Source: Acinetobacter sp. (GTDB lineage: Bacteria; Pseudomonadota; Gammaproteobacteria; Pseudomonadales; Moraxellaceae). Taken from it: 64,000 nucleotides of DNA. The notes beneath the pieces are model-generated. The model did no database searches. It was not told where the DNA came from and saw only the letters and a list, made by a program, of their open reading frames with translations. Shown one piece after another: positions 51,080 through 60,958 of this stretch; the stretch's first letter is position 1; the number at the start of each line of letters is the position of its first letter. The position numbers and the translations under genes are program-made. Location: the NCBI GenBank assembly GCA_031277915.1, contig JAITLL010000055.1, positions 19,564 through 83,563 of the forward strand, read 5' to 3'.

Positions 51080-51388
51080 TTATCATTATTCAAAACTATA
51101 AAGCCTGATCATGCCAAAAAAAACTTAAAAGCACTAGCGTGGTGCGACATAGTTTGTCTTGGTTCAGGTTTTATTATGTTATTGAATAAACATGAAACAA
51201 TTTATTTTTACCTATAATGCTTAAAAAAATGATTTTGAACAAAAAACACAGTACTTCTTGCAGAATTAGGTTACAGAATACTGATTCTACATCTAGCTGA
51301 TTTTAGCAAGACACAGTAGAATATGCGCTCTCTCTAAAGTCACATTGCGGTAAGGTTCACAAGACCTGCCCGTGGAGCCAAAATCAAC
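51080..51388. other. Divergent intergenic region between the dGTPase gene and purL (309 bp)
   Basis: AT-rich with no supported ORF. It must hold promoters for both directions. I see no recognisable PurR box or riboswitch; the purL ATG is preceded by GTGGAG. Confidence 0.5.
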
Positions 51389-54300
51389 ATGTTTATCGTG
51401 GCCGGTGCAGCAGCACATTCTTCTTTTAAGAAAGCTCAACTATTAACACGTTTATCGTCAATTAGTTCTGTTCAATCTTTTGACAGCCAATGGGTCTATT
51501 TGTTTGATCAAGCGCTCAACGAGCAGCAACATCAATCTGCTTTGCAATTATTAAATGACGGTGAGTCTTTTGAACTTCGTCAACCTGCAAGTGATGAGAT
51601 TCAGATTTTAGTGACGCCACGTGTGGGTACTATTTCACCTTGGTCTTCTAAAGCAACTGATATTTTCAAGAACTGTAATACACCAGTTCACCGTTTAGAA
51701 CGTGGTCTTTTATTTACGTTAAAAGGTGTTTCTGAAATTTCTAATGAAGTAAAACAAGTACTTCATGACCGCATGACTGAAAATGTTTTTGCTCAAATTG
51801 ATGATGCAAAAGCACTCTTTTCAGAAACAGCACCAAAACCATTAAATTCAATTGATATCTTGGGTCAAGGTAAAGAAGCGTTAGTAAAAGCTAACAATGA
51901 GTTTGGTTTTGCGTTATCTGAACAAGAAATTGATTATTTAACCGAAGCATTCACTCGACTTGGTCGTAACCCAAATGACATCGAGTTAATGATGTTTGCA
52001 CAAGCAAACTCTGAACATTGTCGTCATAAAATCTTTGGTTCTGAATGGACAATTGATGGTGAAAAACAGCCATTATCGTTGTTCCAAATGATTAAAAATA
52101 CTTATAAAGAATCACCAACTGATGTGTTATCAGCATATAAAGATAACGCGTCTGTAATCGTTGGTTATGACACGATGCGTTTTTATCCGAAAGCGGATGA
52201 AAATGGTCACTTTGTTTATAAATATAAGAGCCAAGCTGCTCATATTTTAATGAAGGTTGAAACTCATAACCACCCAACAGCAATTTCTCCATTTGCTGGT
52301 GCTGCAACTGGTTCAGGCGGTGAAATTCGTGATGAAGGTGCAACAGGTCGTGGTGGTAAACCAAAAGCTGGTTTAACAGGCTTTACAGTTTCTAACTTAA
52401 ACATTCCTGGTTTTGAACAACCTTGGGAAGAAAACTACGGTAAACCTTCACGTATGGCATCGCCATTACAAATTATGATTGAAGGTCCATTAGGTGGCGC
52501 GGCATTTAACAATGAATTTGGTCGCCCTGCATTAAATGGTTATTTCCGTACTTTCGAACAGAATGTAAATGGTGAAGTGAAAGGCTTCCATAAACCAATC
52601 ATGATTGCTGGTGGTTACGGTAATATCCGTCCTGACCATGTAGAAAAAGATGCGATTCAACCAGGTGATTTACTCATTGTATTGGGTGGCCCTGCAATGT
52701 TAATCGGTCTTGGTGGTGGTGCAGCGTCTTCTGTAGACAGCGGTACAATGGGTGAAAGCCTTGACTTCGCTTCTGTACAACGTGAAAACCCAGAAATGGA
52801 ACGCCGTTGTCAAGAAGTAATCGATACCTGCTGGCGCTTAGAAGACTTCAACCCAATCGTTTCTGTACATGACGTTGGTGCGGGTGGTCTATCAAATGCT
52901 ATGCCTGAACTTGTGAATGATCATGAGTTAGGCGCAGTTCTTAACCTTCGTAAGATTCCTTCATTAGAGCCGGGCATGAGCCCAATGGAAATCTGGTCAA
53001 ATGAAGCCCAAGAGCGTTATGTTCTTGCAATTCGTCCAGAATCTTTAGAACAGTTCGAATCAATCTGTGCACGTGAACGTTGTCCATTTGCCGTGTTGGG
53101 TGAAGCAACTGAAGCACGTCATTTAACTGTTGAAGATCCATTGTTCCAAAATGATGCAGTTGATATGCCAATGCAGGTGATGCTTGGTGGTACACCGCGT
53201 ATGCAACGTTCTTATGAAACAATTGAGCGTAAAGGTAACGACTTTGACGCTTCAAAAGTTGATTTGAAAGATGCGATTTTCCGTGTATTGAAAAACCCTA
53301 CAGTTGCGTCTAAGTCATTCTTGATCACCATTGGTGACCGTTCTATTACAGGTATGGTTGCACGTGACCAAATGGTTGGCCGTTGGCAGGTTCCTGTTGC
53401 AGATGCAGCAGTAACGACAACAAGCTTACAAGGTTTCACTGGTGAAGCAATGGCGATGGGCGAACGTCCACCAGTTGCATTGTTAAATCCGGCAGCATCT
53501 GCTCGTTTGGCAGTTGCTGAAGCAATTACCAATATTGCATGTGCAAACATTGAACAAATTAGCGATATCAAACTTTCTGCAAACTGGATGGCTGCTGCTG
53601 GTCAAAAAGGTGAAGACCAAGCGTTGTTTGAAGGTGTGAAAGCGATTGGTATGGAAATGTGTCCTGCTTTAGGAATTGCGATTCCTGTAGGTAAAGACTC
53701 ACTTTCAATGCGTACGACTTGGAACGATAACGGCGAAGATAAAGCTGTAACTTCTCCGATGACGGGTGTAATTACTGCATTTGCTCCAGTAACTGATGTT
53801 CGTAAAACTTTGACACCTGAACTTAAAACTTTAGAAGATTCAGTACTTGTACGTATTGATTTATCTAAAGGTCAATTCCGCTTAGGTGGTTCGATTCTTG
53901 CTCAAGTATATAAAGCAATTGGTTCAATCACTCCAGATGTCGATAGTTTTGATGATTTCAAAACGTTCTTTGCTTTAATTCAAGACTGGAATAACCGTGG
54001 CTTGATCCAAGCTTACCATGACATCGGTGATGGTGGTTTACTCGCAACTGTAGCTGAAATGATGTTTGCTTCACGTTTAGGTGTGGCAGTAGAAAACCAA
54101 ACTACTGCGGGCTTATTTGCAGAAGAAATTGGTGCAGTACTTCAAATTAAAGCAACTGATTGGGAAGCTTTACAAGCAGAAGTTATTGCGTCTAGCTTGA
54201 AAGATGCAATTGCTGTAGTTGGTCGTGTAAATAATACAGATCAATTATCTGTAAACGGCTTAACTTTAGACCGTGCAGAGTTACAACAAGCTTGGTCTGA

Positions 54301-55222
54301 AGTATCTCATCAGATCCAACGTTTACGTGATAACGTTGAAACTGCTGACCAAGAATTTGCTTTAATTACTGATAAATCACATCAAGGTTTAATTGCAAAA
54401 CCTACATTTGATTTAAATGAACCTATTGAAGCGCCGTTTATCAATAGCCGTCGCCCTAATATGGCAATCTTGCGTGAGCAAGGTGTAAATGGTCATATTG
54501 AAATGGCAGCAGCTTTCGACAAAGTTGGCTTTAATACGATTGACGTACACATGAGCGACTTACTCGCTGGTCGTGTGAGCCTAAGTGATTTTGAAGGTTT
54601 AGTGACTTGTGGTGGTTTCTCTTACGGTGACGTAATGGGTGCTGGTGGTGGTTGGGCAAAATCAGTTTTATTCAATGCTAAATTACGTGATCAGTTTGAA
54701 CAATTCTTCCATCGTGAAGGTACATTTAGCTTAGGTATCTGTAATGGTTGCCAAATGTTGTCACAATTAGCACCGCTTATTCCGGGTGCTGAACACTGGC
54801 CACGTTTCCACCGCAATATGTCAGAAGTTTTTGAAGCACGTAGCGTAAACGTTCGTGTTGAAAAATCTGTTTCTGTATTACTTGATGGTATGGAAGGTTC
54901 GATTTTACCGATTGCTGTAGCTCATGGTGAAGGTCGTGCGGTTGCAAGTGAAGCCAACATTGCAAGCTTGAATGCAGCTAACCAAATTGCATTGCGTTAT
55001 GTTGATAGCCACGGTAACCCGACTCAACATTACCCATTGAACCCGAACGGTTCGCCGGAAGCGATTACTGGTGTAACGTCTAAAGATGGTCGTGCAACGA
55101 TTATGATGCCGCATCCAGAGCGTACTTTCCGTGCAATTCAACACTCTTGGAGTCCAGAAGAGTGGACTGAAGATGGTGCATGGTTACGTATGTTCCGTAA
55201 CGCACGTAAGTTTATTGGTTAA
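51389..55222 (+). CDS. purL: Phosphoribosylformylglycinamidine synthase
   Basis: Fourth step of purine synthesis: FGAR plus glutamine and ATP to FGAM. The 1277-aa length is that of the large single-chain gammaproteobacterial type. The N-terminal domain (about 1-150), linker, two AIR-synthase-like halves ([13 protein letters not shown] near 310; [10 protein letters not shown] near 830) and the C-terminal glutamine amidotransferase are visible. In the last, Cys1118 (GICNGCQM), His1242 and Glu1244 (MPHPERTF) form the triad. A GTGGAG ribosome site precedes the ATG. Monocistronic, with a terminator 13 bp after the stop. Confidence 0.97.
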   Translation: MFIVAGAAAHSSFKKAQLLTRLSSISSVQSFDSQWVYLFDQALNEQQHQSALQLLNDGESFELRQPASDEIQILVTPRVGTISPWSSKATDIFKNCNTPVHRLERGLLFTLKGVSEISNEVKQVLHDRMTENVFAQIDDAKALFSETAPKPLNSIDILGQGKEALVKANNEFGFALSEQEIDYLTEAFTRLGRNPNDIELMMFAQANSEHCRHKIFGSEWTIDGEKQPLSLFQMIKNTYKESPTDVLSAYKDNASVIVGYDTMRFYPKADENGHFVYKYKSQAAHILMKVETHNHPTAISPFAGAATGSGGEIRDEGATGRGGKPKAGLTGFTVSNLNIPGFEQPWEENYGKPSRMASPLQIMIEGPLGGAAFNNEFGRPALNGYFRTFEQNVNGEVKGFHKPIMIAGGYGNIRPDHVEKDAIQPGDLLIVLGGPAMLIGLGGGAASSVDSGTMGESLDFASVQRENPEMERRCQEVIDTCWRLEDFNPIVSVHDVGAGGLSNAMPELVNDHELGAVLNLRKIPSLEPGMSPMEIWSNEAQERYVLAIRPESLEQFESICARERCPFAVLGEATEARHLTVEDPLFQNDAVDMPMQVMLGGTPRMQRSYETIERKGNDFDASKVDLKDAIFRVLKNPTVASKSFLITIGDRSITGMVARDQMVGRWQVPVADAAVTTTSLQGFTGEAMAMGERPPVALLNPAASARLAVAEAITNIACANIEQISDIKLSANWMAAAGQKGEDQALFEGVKAIGMEMCPALGIAIPVGKDSLSMRTTWNDNGEDKAVTSPMTGVITAFAPVTDVRKTLTPELKTLEDSVLVRIDLSKGQFRLGGSILAQVYKAIGSITPDVDSFDDFKTFFALIQDWNNRGLIQAYHDIGDGGLLATVAEMMFASRLGVAVENQTTAGLFAEEIGAVLQIKATDWEALQAEVIASSLKDAIAVVGRVNNTDQLSVNGLTLDRAELQQAWSEVSHQIQRLRDNVETADQEFALITDKSHQGLIAKPTFDLNEPIEAPFINSRRPNMAILREQGVNGHIEMAAAFDKVGFNTIDVHMSDLLAGRVSLSDFEGLVTCGGFSYGDVMGAGGGWAKSVLFNAKLRDQFEQFFHREGTFSLGICNGCQMLSQLAPLIPGAEHWPRFHRNMSEVFEARSVNVRVEKSVSVLLDGMEGSILPIAVAHGEGRAVASEANIASLNAANQIALRYVDSHGNPTQHYPLNPNGSPEAITGVTSKDGRATIMMPHPERTFRAIQHSWSPEEWTEDGAWLRMFRNARKFIG

Positions 55223-55234
55223 TATAAAAATTGA

Positions 55235-55262
55235 AATAAGCCACCGTAAGGTGGCTTATTTG
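55235..55262 (+). terminator. Terminator after purL
   Basis: A 12-bp perfect stem AAATAAGCCACC / GGTGGCTTATTT with a GTAA loop. Confidence 0.85.
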
Positions 55263-55304
55263 TATGTAGTACAATATAAATAGAATAAATAGTAGAGAAG
55301 AAAA

Positions 55305-56436
55305 ATGAAATCAAAAATCCATTTCCGTGAGTTTGCACTTCTGATGGCATTACTCATGTCTATTGTTTCTTTTTCAATAGATGCAGTTTTACCTGCTTTA
55401 GGTGAGATTGGACGAGTTTTTGACTTAAAAAATAATAACCAGTCGCAGTGGGTCATCATTGGTATCTTTTCTGGCATGACCATTGGACAGCTCATTGCGG
55501 GGCCTCTATCCGATGCGATTGGGCGTAAACGCATTTTATTTGCTGGGATCATCATTTACTTTTTGGGAAGTCTATTGTGTTTTTCCACACAAAGTTTTGA
55601 GGGGTTTTTAGTTGGGCGCTTTATTCAAGGTATTGGCGTTTCAGGGCCTTACGTTGCTTCTATTTCAATTGTTAGAGATAAATACAGCGGTGCCCAAATG
55701 GCCCGTATCATGTCTTTAATTATGATGGTATTTATGGTGGCTCCAGCAGTTGCACCGAGTTTAGGGCAGCTCATTATTCATTTCTTTGGTTGGCGTGAAA
55801 TTTTTGTTTTATATATGGTTTATGCCACAGTGGTCGGAGCTTGGGTCGCTTTACGTCTAGAAGAGACACTACTTCCTGAAAATCGTTTACCTATGCGTTT
55901 AAAAGCATTTCAAGAGGGCTTTAAAGAAGTAGTGAGTAATAAAACCACCATGAGCTATCTCTTATGTGCTGGTTTTTGCTTTGGTGGATTTATTGGTTAT
56001 CTGGGAACTTCCCAGCAAATTTTTATGCAGCAGTTTGGTAAAACTGGGCAAGAGTTTAGTGCTTACTTTGCTGTGCTTGCAGGGGTGATGGGAATCGCTT
56101 CATTTACCAACTCTAAAATTGTGATGAAGTTTGGTATGCGTCCAATTTGTATTTATGGTTTTCTAGGTTTATGCCTGCATTCTGTTCTTATTATTTGGAA
56201 CTCTATTTGGTAATTTAAACGCGATTGCGATGGAACCGATGGGGCATGTTGCTGGAATGGCATCGGCCATTATTGGTGCAGCTTCCTCTGTATTGTCACT
56301 TATTCTAGCCTCTATTATTGGGCAGTTATATAACGGTACATTAATTCCCATGACCTGTGGTTTTGCCATTTTATGTGGTTTGGCTTTTGCTATGACGATA
56401 TATGAGAATAGATATTTAAAGAAATCGGGTGCTTAA
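55305..56436 (+). pseudogene. Broken Bcr/CflA-type MFS drug transporter
   Basis: An MFS drug:H+ antiporter of the Bcr/CflA family, split into two frames: residues 1-302 (55305-56213) and a C-terminal piece in another frame from about 56175 to 56436. The first half has the usual DAVLPALG, then QWVIIGIFSGMTIGQLIAGPLSDAIGRK (motif A) and several helices. The second piece contains FGNLNAIAMEPMGHVAG, which is highly conserved in the family. Joining the two frames leaves about 20 residues too few between helices 10 and 11, so the lesion is probably an internal deletion of length 2 modulo 3 near 56170, not a single-base error. Likely non-functional; a truncated 302-aa product could be made. Confidence 0.8.
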
Positions 56437-56638
56437 AATTATAAAAAAAATTAGATAGTCTACTGAATTTTCAAATTTTATTTAGACTAAGAGTTACATG
56501 TAGCTTGTTTAAGCTCTTAAAGCATTTCTAAAAAATGCATAAGAGTATAGACAACTTACTATTTAACCCCTTATGCTCTATTTGAGGTTGGTTCAATTTT
56601 TGCTTTCTCTGTAACAACGATAAAAATCGGAGATCAAA

Positions 56639-56764
56639 ATGATGGAAAACAAAAATCACATAAGAACGATGTATACAAAAGATAAGGGCTGGCGCTTATT
56701 TGGCTTGGCGCTTGCGATTCAAATACTCTTTATTGGAGCAAATTATTTAGCAATGATGAGCTGA
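56639..56764 (+). CDS. Putative 41-aa membrane protein
   Basis: A 41-codon frame starting MMENKNHIRTMYTKDKGWRL, with one strong hydrophobic helix (about residues 21-39, LFGLALAIQILFIGANYLAM) and a short polar N-terminus. A well-spaced GGAG ribosome site lies six bases before the ATG. It stands alone in the 396 bp between the broken MFS gene and the NIF3-like gene. Support is the combination of ribosome site, charge pattern and helix. No function is recognised. Confidence 0.6.
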   Translation: MMENKNHIRTMYTKDKGWRLFGLALAIQILFIGANYLAMMS

Positions 56765-56832
56765 CTTTGATTCGGAGTCTTCTTAAAGAGTATGCTTTAA
56801 GGAAAGTTCAATAGTTTTGAGTCATTCTAGTC

Positions 56833-57147
56833 ATGTTAAAGCTGATTTATTACGTACCTGAGTCACATCTTGAGTCGACTAAACAAGCCATTTTCTCTGC
56901 TGGGGCAGGTGGTATCGGTAATTATGAACACTGCGCATGGCAAGTCAAAGGAATAGGGCAGTTTAAGCCAGTCAAAGGAGCTGATCCTTATATTGGTGAG
57001 TTAGGTGAACTCGAAAAAGTTGAAGAGTGGCGTGTGGAAACTATTGTGATTCAAGAAAAGGCAAATGCGGTTGCGAAAGCATTAAAGGCAAGCCATCCTT
57101 ACGAAGAGCCTGCCTTTGAGTTTCTCCAAATTTTGGATATTAGTTAA
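56833..57147 (+). CDS. NIF3-like / YqfO-type domain protein
   Basis: A 104-aa single-domain protein of the YqfO/NIF3 insertion (CutA-like ferredoxin) fold. The sequence LIYYVPESHLESTKQAIFSAGAGGIGNYEHCAWQ and the C-terminal SHPYEEPAFEFLQI are the family signatures. Proteins of this type are conserved but their role is not defined. The 3' end overlaps the convergent enoyl-CoA hydratase gene by 8 bp. Monocistronic. Confidence 0.85.
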   Translation: MLKLIYYVPESHLESTKQAIFSAGAGGIGNYEHCAWQVKGIGQFKPVKGADPYIGELGELEKVEEWRVETIVIQEKANAVAKALKASHPYEEPAFEFLQILDIS

Positions 57148-57940
57148 ATTGTGAAAAATCTGGCTTACGTTTTTGCATAAATGCCTGTACAGCTTCTAGC
57201 ATTTCTGGTGATTGAACGCGTTGCATAAAGATTTCTGCTTCATGATCAATACATGCAATGATCTTATCTAGATCATGTTTCATCAATGCTTTTGTTTGTT
57301 TTAACGAAGCAAGTGGTAAAGCTGTTAAATGCTGAGCTGTTACTTGAGCTGTTGCATAAGAATCTTCAACAACTTCATTCACTAGGCCTGCTTGTAGAGC
57401 TGTTTCTGCATTGAATTTTTTTGCAGTAAACAGTAGTTCAGCTGCTTTGTGATAGCCAGCTTGTTTAACCAATAGTTGGCTTGCACCACCTTCAGGAGAC
57501 AGACCAAGGCTTACAAATGGAATTTGAAAAAGGGTAGTGTTGTCAGCAAAAACCAAGTCTGCATGTAATAAAATCGTAACACCAATACCAATGGCTACAC
57601 CTTTTACTGCAATAATAAGCGGCTTTGATAATTTGGCAGTAGATTTAAGAAGTACGAATGGAGGAACTTGACCTGCTGAGCCCGCATTAGGATTTTGTAC
57701 AAACCCCATAAAATCTTTCATGTCATTACCAGCAGTAAAATCTTGCTCTACACCGCGTAGAACAACTACTCGTACATCTCTATTTTGGTCGGCTTCATCA
57801 AGCGCTTTGGCAATCCATAAGTAAAGTTCGCCGTATAATGCATTTTTTGCTTCAGGGCGATTTATGGCTAAGGTGAGTACGCCACCTGCTAAATTTGCAT
57901 TTAAATGTTGATGAGGTTGTTGAATACAGCTAAGTGTCAT
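57140..57940 (-). CDS. Enoyl-CoA hydratase/isomerase family protein
   Basis: A 266-aa crotonase-fold protein. LTLAINRPEAKNALYGEL (about 24-41), the oxyanion-hole segment DFTAGNDMKDF (about 69-79) and AVKGVAIGIGVTILLHADLVFA (about 107-128) are family motifs. LGLSPEGGASQLL supplies one of the usual acidic active-site positions (Glu in SPEGG); the other is not clear. This pattern suits an isomerase-type member. The substrate CoA ester is not predicted. It is convergent with the NIF3-like gene and divergent from nadM, whose start is 109 bp away. Confidence 0.85.
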   Translation of the reverse strand: MTLSCIQQPHQHLNANLAGGVLTLAINRPEAKNALYGELYLWIAKALDEADQNRDVRVVVLRGVEQDFTAGNDMKDFMGFVQNPNAGSAGQVPPFVLLKSTAKLSKPLIIAVKGVAIGIGVTILLHADLVFADNTTLFQIPFVSLGLSPEGGASQLLVKQAGYHKAAELLFTAKKFNAETALQAGLVNEVVEDSYATAQVTAQHLTALPLASLKQTKALMKHDLDKIIACIDHEAEIFMQRVQSPEMLEAVQAFMQKRKPDFSQFN

Positions 57941-58049
57941 CGTACTATCCTTGCTTTAAACCACGTTGTTGATTTTTAGGTTCTCATTATGGCGCATATT
58001 TTTTGTAATGCGGGTAACTGGTGAGTTCATAAAAAGTGAAAATCTAATT

Positions 58050-58625
58050 ATGTATAAATTTGACTATCTCGTTTTTATAGGGCGTTTTCAACCATTTCAT
58101 TTGGCTCATATGCAGACAATTGAAATTGCTTTACAACAAAGCCACTATATTGTTTTGGCGCTAGGCTCTGCTCAAATGGAACGTAATATCAAGAATCCGT
58201 TCTTAGCAGTAGAGCGCGAGCAAATGATTTTGTCAAATTTTTCACTAGAAGAGCAAAAACGTATTCGATTTGTGCATGTGGTCGATGTTTATAATGATGA
58301 AAAATGGGTAAAACAAGTCAAATCATTAGTAAATGGCGTAATAGAACCAAACTCAAAAGTTGGTTTGATTGGACATTTTAAAGACGAGTCCTCTTATTAC
58401 TTGCGTTTATTCCCAGAATGGATCATGGTTGAACTGGATAGTTTGAAAAACTCTATCTCGGCAACGCCAATGCGTGAGGCTTATTATCGGGGGGAAATCC
58501 AAACGGAATTTTTCCCTGTAGGAACTATTCAATTTTTAGATGAATTTAAAAAAACACGTACTTATCAACAGTTGCAACAACATTTCGAAGAAGAAGATAG
58601 TGCTAATCTCGATGAGTTTGAGTAA
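58050..58625 (+). CDS. nadM: Nicotinamide-nucleotide adenylyltransferase (NadM type)
   Basis: A 191-aa NMN adenylyltransferase that makes NAD+ from NMN and ATP, as described for Acinetobacter NAD salvage. The nucleotidyl-transferase motif GRFQPFHLAHMQTI has the HxxH at His17-His20, and the second signature SATPMRE lies near residue 140. No Nudix domain is fused, unlike the cyanobacterial NadM. The ATG at 58050 gives the family start MYKFDYLVFIGRF; a longer frame from 57966 adds 28 non-family residues. The C-terminus is acidic (EEEDSANLDEFE). Confidence 0.85.
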   Translation: MYKFDYLVFIGRFQPFHLAHMQTIEIALQQSHYIVLALGSAQMERNIKNPFLAVEREQMILSNFSLEEQKRIRFVHVVDVYNDEKWVKQVKSLVNGVIEPNSKVGLIGHFKDESSYYLRLFPEWIMVELDSLKNSISATPMREAYYRGEIQTEFFPVGTIQFLDEFKKTRTYQQLQQHFEEEDSANLDEFE

Positions 58626-58636
58626 GTGAATATAAA

Positions 58637-58999
58637 TTAAGCATCTGCCCAAAAGATAATTCGGTTAGAAAAAGGATCGGTGATAATGAGTTCAAGTGTT
58701 TCCCAGTCTGTTTTTTCAACCTGGGGTTTAGAAAATTTATAATCTTTTTTGCTTAGCTCACTATGCAACTCATAAATATGTTCCCAATAAATACGGATTG
58801 CACTATGTGGGCTCGCATCTCCAAAATGCTCAGATAAATGTATGATGCAATCCTCTTTGGAAATCTGTAAATATAAAGGAAAGTTATCTTCAAATTGGTG
58901 TTGCCAATCGAGTTGAAAACCTAAGAAATCAAGATAAAATGACTGAGCTAACTCGACATCAAAAATTCTTAAAATAGGGGTAATCGAACCAGATTGCAT
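58637..58999 (-). CDS. VOC-superfamily (glyoxalase/bleomycin-resistance-like) protein
   Basis: A 120-aa single VOC domain: ITPILRIFDVELAQSFYLDFLGFQLDW at the N-terminus and ITDPFSNRIIFWAD at the end are characteristic of the glyoxalase/bleomycin-binding fold. The ATG at 58999 follows AAGGA with correct spacing. The longer frame to 59038 overlaps the CAP-domain gene. Metal ligands are not obvious (His in IIHLSEHFG), so the activity is unclear; it may be a binding protein. Probably co-transcribed with the lipoprotein gene upstream. Confidence 0.8.
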   Translation of the reverse strand: MQSGSITPILRIFDVELAQSFYLDFLGFQLDWQHQFEDNFPLYLQISKEDCIIHLSEHFGDASPHSAIRIYWEHIYELHSELSKKDYKFSKPQVEKTDWETLELIITDPFSNRIIFWADA

Positions 59000-59010
59000 C
59001 GTTTTTCCTT

Positions 59011-59580
59011 TTAGCATGTGCCAAATTGTTGTGTCCAATAGCTCTTTTGTTTAGCAGACTGGTCAGAAGCACAAGCGATTGCATAAGTTGTAAACTTAGG
59101 ATTCATTAGGTTACTACAATGTAGAGGACTTGATAGCCATTTGGTCATTACTTCATTTAAAGTCTTCTGCCCACTCGCGACATTTTCCCCATTGGCTTTA
59201 CCTAAAGTATTGTAAAGCTTAAAACGTGATTTTAAATCTAGGCCATTCGAGCCAACATGTCCAAGAAAGTTATGTGTCGCCATATCTTTACTGTGAGAAA
59301 GCGCACCTTTATATAAGTTATTACTCCAACTTAGCGGTTTAGTCGCAGAGAAATACTGCTGACCACACTGGCGTGATTGCTGGCGAATTTGATTAATAGT
59401 ATTAAGAATAACTTGTTGGTTGACAGGGTTTTGTAAATCTTGGCAATTTATTTCTATAGATGATTTCTGAACTTGTAAGGTAGACGCGTTAAGGGTAGGA
59501 GGCATACTCGATGCGTTCAGAGAACATGCAGCTAAAATAAGGCTAAAAGGCAATAAAGTAGAAAATTTGAGTAGATTCAT
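59011..59580 (-). CDS. CAP-domain (SCP/PR1-like) lipoprotein
   Basis: 189 aa. The signal peptide ends in a lipobox LAAC (Cys19). After a short linker, a CAP domain runs from about 50 to 188, with the family motifs LSWSNNLYKGALSHSKDMATHNFLGHVGSNG (His residues of the CAP cavity) and GENVASGQKTLNEVMTKWLSSPLHCSNLM. Three Cys residues late in the protein may pair. Bacterial CAP lipoproteins are outer-membrane or surface proteins of mostly unknown role. It lies 11 bp before the VOC gene. Confidence 0.85.
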   Translation of the reverse strand: MNLLKFSTLLPFSLILAACSLNASSMPPTLNASTLQVQKSSIEINCQDLQNPVNQQVILNTINQIRQQSRQCGQQYFSATKPLSWSNNLYKGALSHSKDMATHNFLGHVGSNGLDLKSRFKLYNTLGKANGENVASGQKTLNEVMTKWLSSPLHCSNLMNPKFTTYAIACASDQSAKQKSYWTQQFGTC

Positions 59581-59658
59581 AGCCTGTCTTCATTCGAATT
59601 ATTTTAATATTTTCATCATACGTTAAATTAAAATGACTGAGCAATTTTGTATGTCTAG

Positions 59659-59683
59659 AAAAGCGAGTATTAAACTCGCTTTT
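59659..59683 (-). terminator. Terminator after bcp
   Basis: A 10-bp stem AAAAGCGAGT / ACTCGCTTTT with a five-base loop. On the minus strand it ends in TTTT. It lies just after bcp and before the CAP gene. Confidence 0.8.
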
Positions 59684-59698
59684 CGTGATTTAAGTTTA

Positions 59699-60160
59699 TT
59701 AAGCTGATTGTAATGCTTTTAAGTCTTCTAGAACTTGTTCAGCATGCCCAGCAGCTTTTACTTTGCGGTAACTTTTAACTAAAGTTTTGTTGTGGAAAAT
59801 AAAAGTAGAGCGTTCAATACCCATTACTTTTTTACCATACATATTCTTTTCTTTAATCACATCAAAGTGCTTACAAAGTACTTCTTCTTTGTCGCTAATT
59901 AAATCAATCGTTAGTGCTTGTTTTTCAGTAAAGTTCTGATGAGCTTTTACTGAGTCACGTGATATACCCAAAATACGCGCACCTAAAGCTTCAAACTGAT
60001 CTTTTAAACAAGAAAAACCAACGGCTTGTGTTGTACATCCTGGGGTTGAATCTTTCGGGTAGAAGTACATAATGAGCCATTCATTATTGACTTCAGCCAA
60101 ATTAACTTCGCCGTGTGTAGTAGGAAATACTTGATTTGGCAGTTGAATATTTTCAGACAT
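59699..60160 (-). CDS. bcp: Thioredoxin-dependent peroxiredoxin (Bcp/PrxQ)
   Basis: A 153-aa peroxiredoxin that reduces hydroperoxides. The peroxidatic Cys is Cys42 in STPGCTTQAVGFSC. Most Bcp proteins have the resolving Cys five residues later; here that position is Val47, and a Cys occurs at 51. MYFYPKDSTPGC and LISDKEEVLCKHFDV (Cys near 95) are family segments, and IERSTFIFHNK is the C-terminal arginine motif. The resolving cysteine may therefore be Cys51 or Cys95, or absent. The PP-loop protein gene lies 17 bp upstream on the same strand. Confidence 0.9.
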   Translation of the reverse strand: MSENIQLPNQVFPTTHGEVNLAEVNNEWLIMYFYPKDSTPGCTTQAVGFSCLKDQFEALGARILGISRDSVKAHQNFTEKQALTIDLISDKEEVLCKHFDVIKEKNMYGKKVMGIERSTFIFHNKTLVKSYRKVKAAGHAEQVLEDLKALQSA

Positions 60161-60177
60161 TTCTTATCCTTTAAAAG

Positions 60178-60864
60178 TTAAATTTGATCTAATTCAAGTG
60201 GTAGAAAAGCATATTCTTCATGATAAACAATATCGAGCTTTCTTACAGGAATAGCTTTGTTAAAAATTGGTCCATCAATCACAGTAGTATGAAATTCACC
60301 GCCTTCACCACATGGATCAATGCCACGGTTTTCAAGCTCTTGGATATATTCTAGCGATAGAACTTGGCCTAAATCTTCTACCTTCATTCCTAGCTTAAGG
60401 TTTACGGTCACAATAACACTTTGGAACCCAAGTTGAATAAACTCTTCAACCACTTCGCGATGTGGACGTAACCAAAGTGGCATTCCTAGTTTGAGCCCAA
60501 TCATTTGAGTGACTCTGTCATGCCAACAGCCATGTTCAGGCATATCTAAATCACCCGTAACTAGCACTTCTGCACCTTGTTGTTTAGCTTCATTGAGTAA
60601 ATTAATGAATTTATTCTCATAGTCATTCCAGCTAGATGCAGCCATAAATACGGGTAAACCAATTGCTTGTGCTTGCGCTCGAATAATATCAAGTGGCATA
60701 GCATGTGAACGGGAGCGCTGACCATGTTCTTCTAGCATAACGACTAAACCAATAACCTTACCAGTTTGCAGTGCATGGTAGAGTGCTAACGAGCTGTCTT
60801 TGCCTCCACTAAATGAGACAATAGATTGTTTATTCGTTGCGTTAGTTTTCCATTGTTCTAGCAT
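60178..60864 (-). CDS. Dph6-related PP-loop ATPase (adenine nucleotide alpha-hydrolase-like)
   Basis: A 228-aa PP-loop protein. SFSGGKDSSLALYHAL (about residues 18-33) is the ATP pyrophosphatase loop. The family motif GQRSRSHAMP and EALVTGDLDMPEH-like segments follow, and the C-terminal half has GIDPCGEGGEFHTTVIDGP, typical of the Dph6/ATP_bind_4 family. In eukaryotes this family amidates diphthine, but bacteria have no diphthamide, so the real substrate is unknown. It precedes bcp by 17 bp. Confidence 0.85.
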   Translation of the reverse strand: MLEQWKTNATNKQSIVSFSGGKDSSLALYHALQTGKVIGLVVMLEEHGQRSRSHAMPLDIIRAQAQAIGLPVFMAASSWNDYENKFINLLNEAKQQGAEVLVTGDLDMPEHGCWHDRVTQMIGLKLGMPLWLRPHREVVEEFIQLGFQSVIVTVNLKLGMKVEDLGQVLSLEYIQELENRGIDPCGEGGEFHTTVIDGPIFNKAIPVRKLDIVYHEEYAFLPLELDQI

Positions 60865-60913
60865 GGTTCATTTCAAATAGAGGGGGAGGTTAGTGCTATT
60901 TTATCAGAGCTAT

Positions 60914-60942
60914 AAAAAAGCCTGCATAAATGCAGGCTTAAT
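60914..60942 (-). terminator. Terminator after the 138-aa periplasmic protein gene
   Basis: A 9-bp stem AAGCCTGCA / TGCAGGCTT with a TAAA loop. On the minus strand it is followed by TTTTTT. Confidence 0.88.
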
Positions 60943-60958
60943 TTGGGTCAACAAAGGC

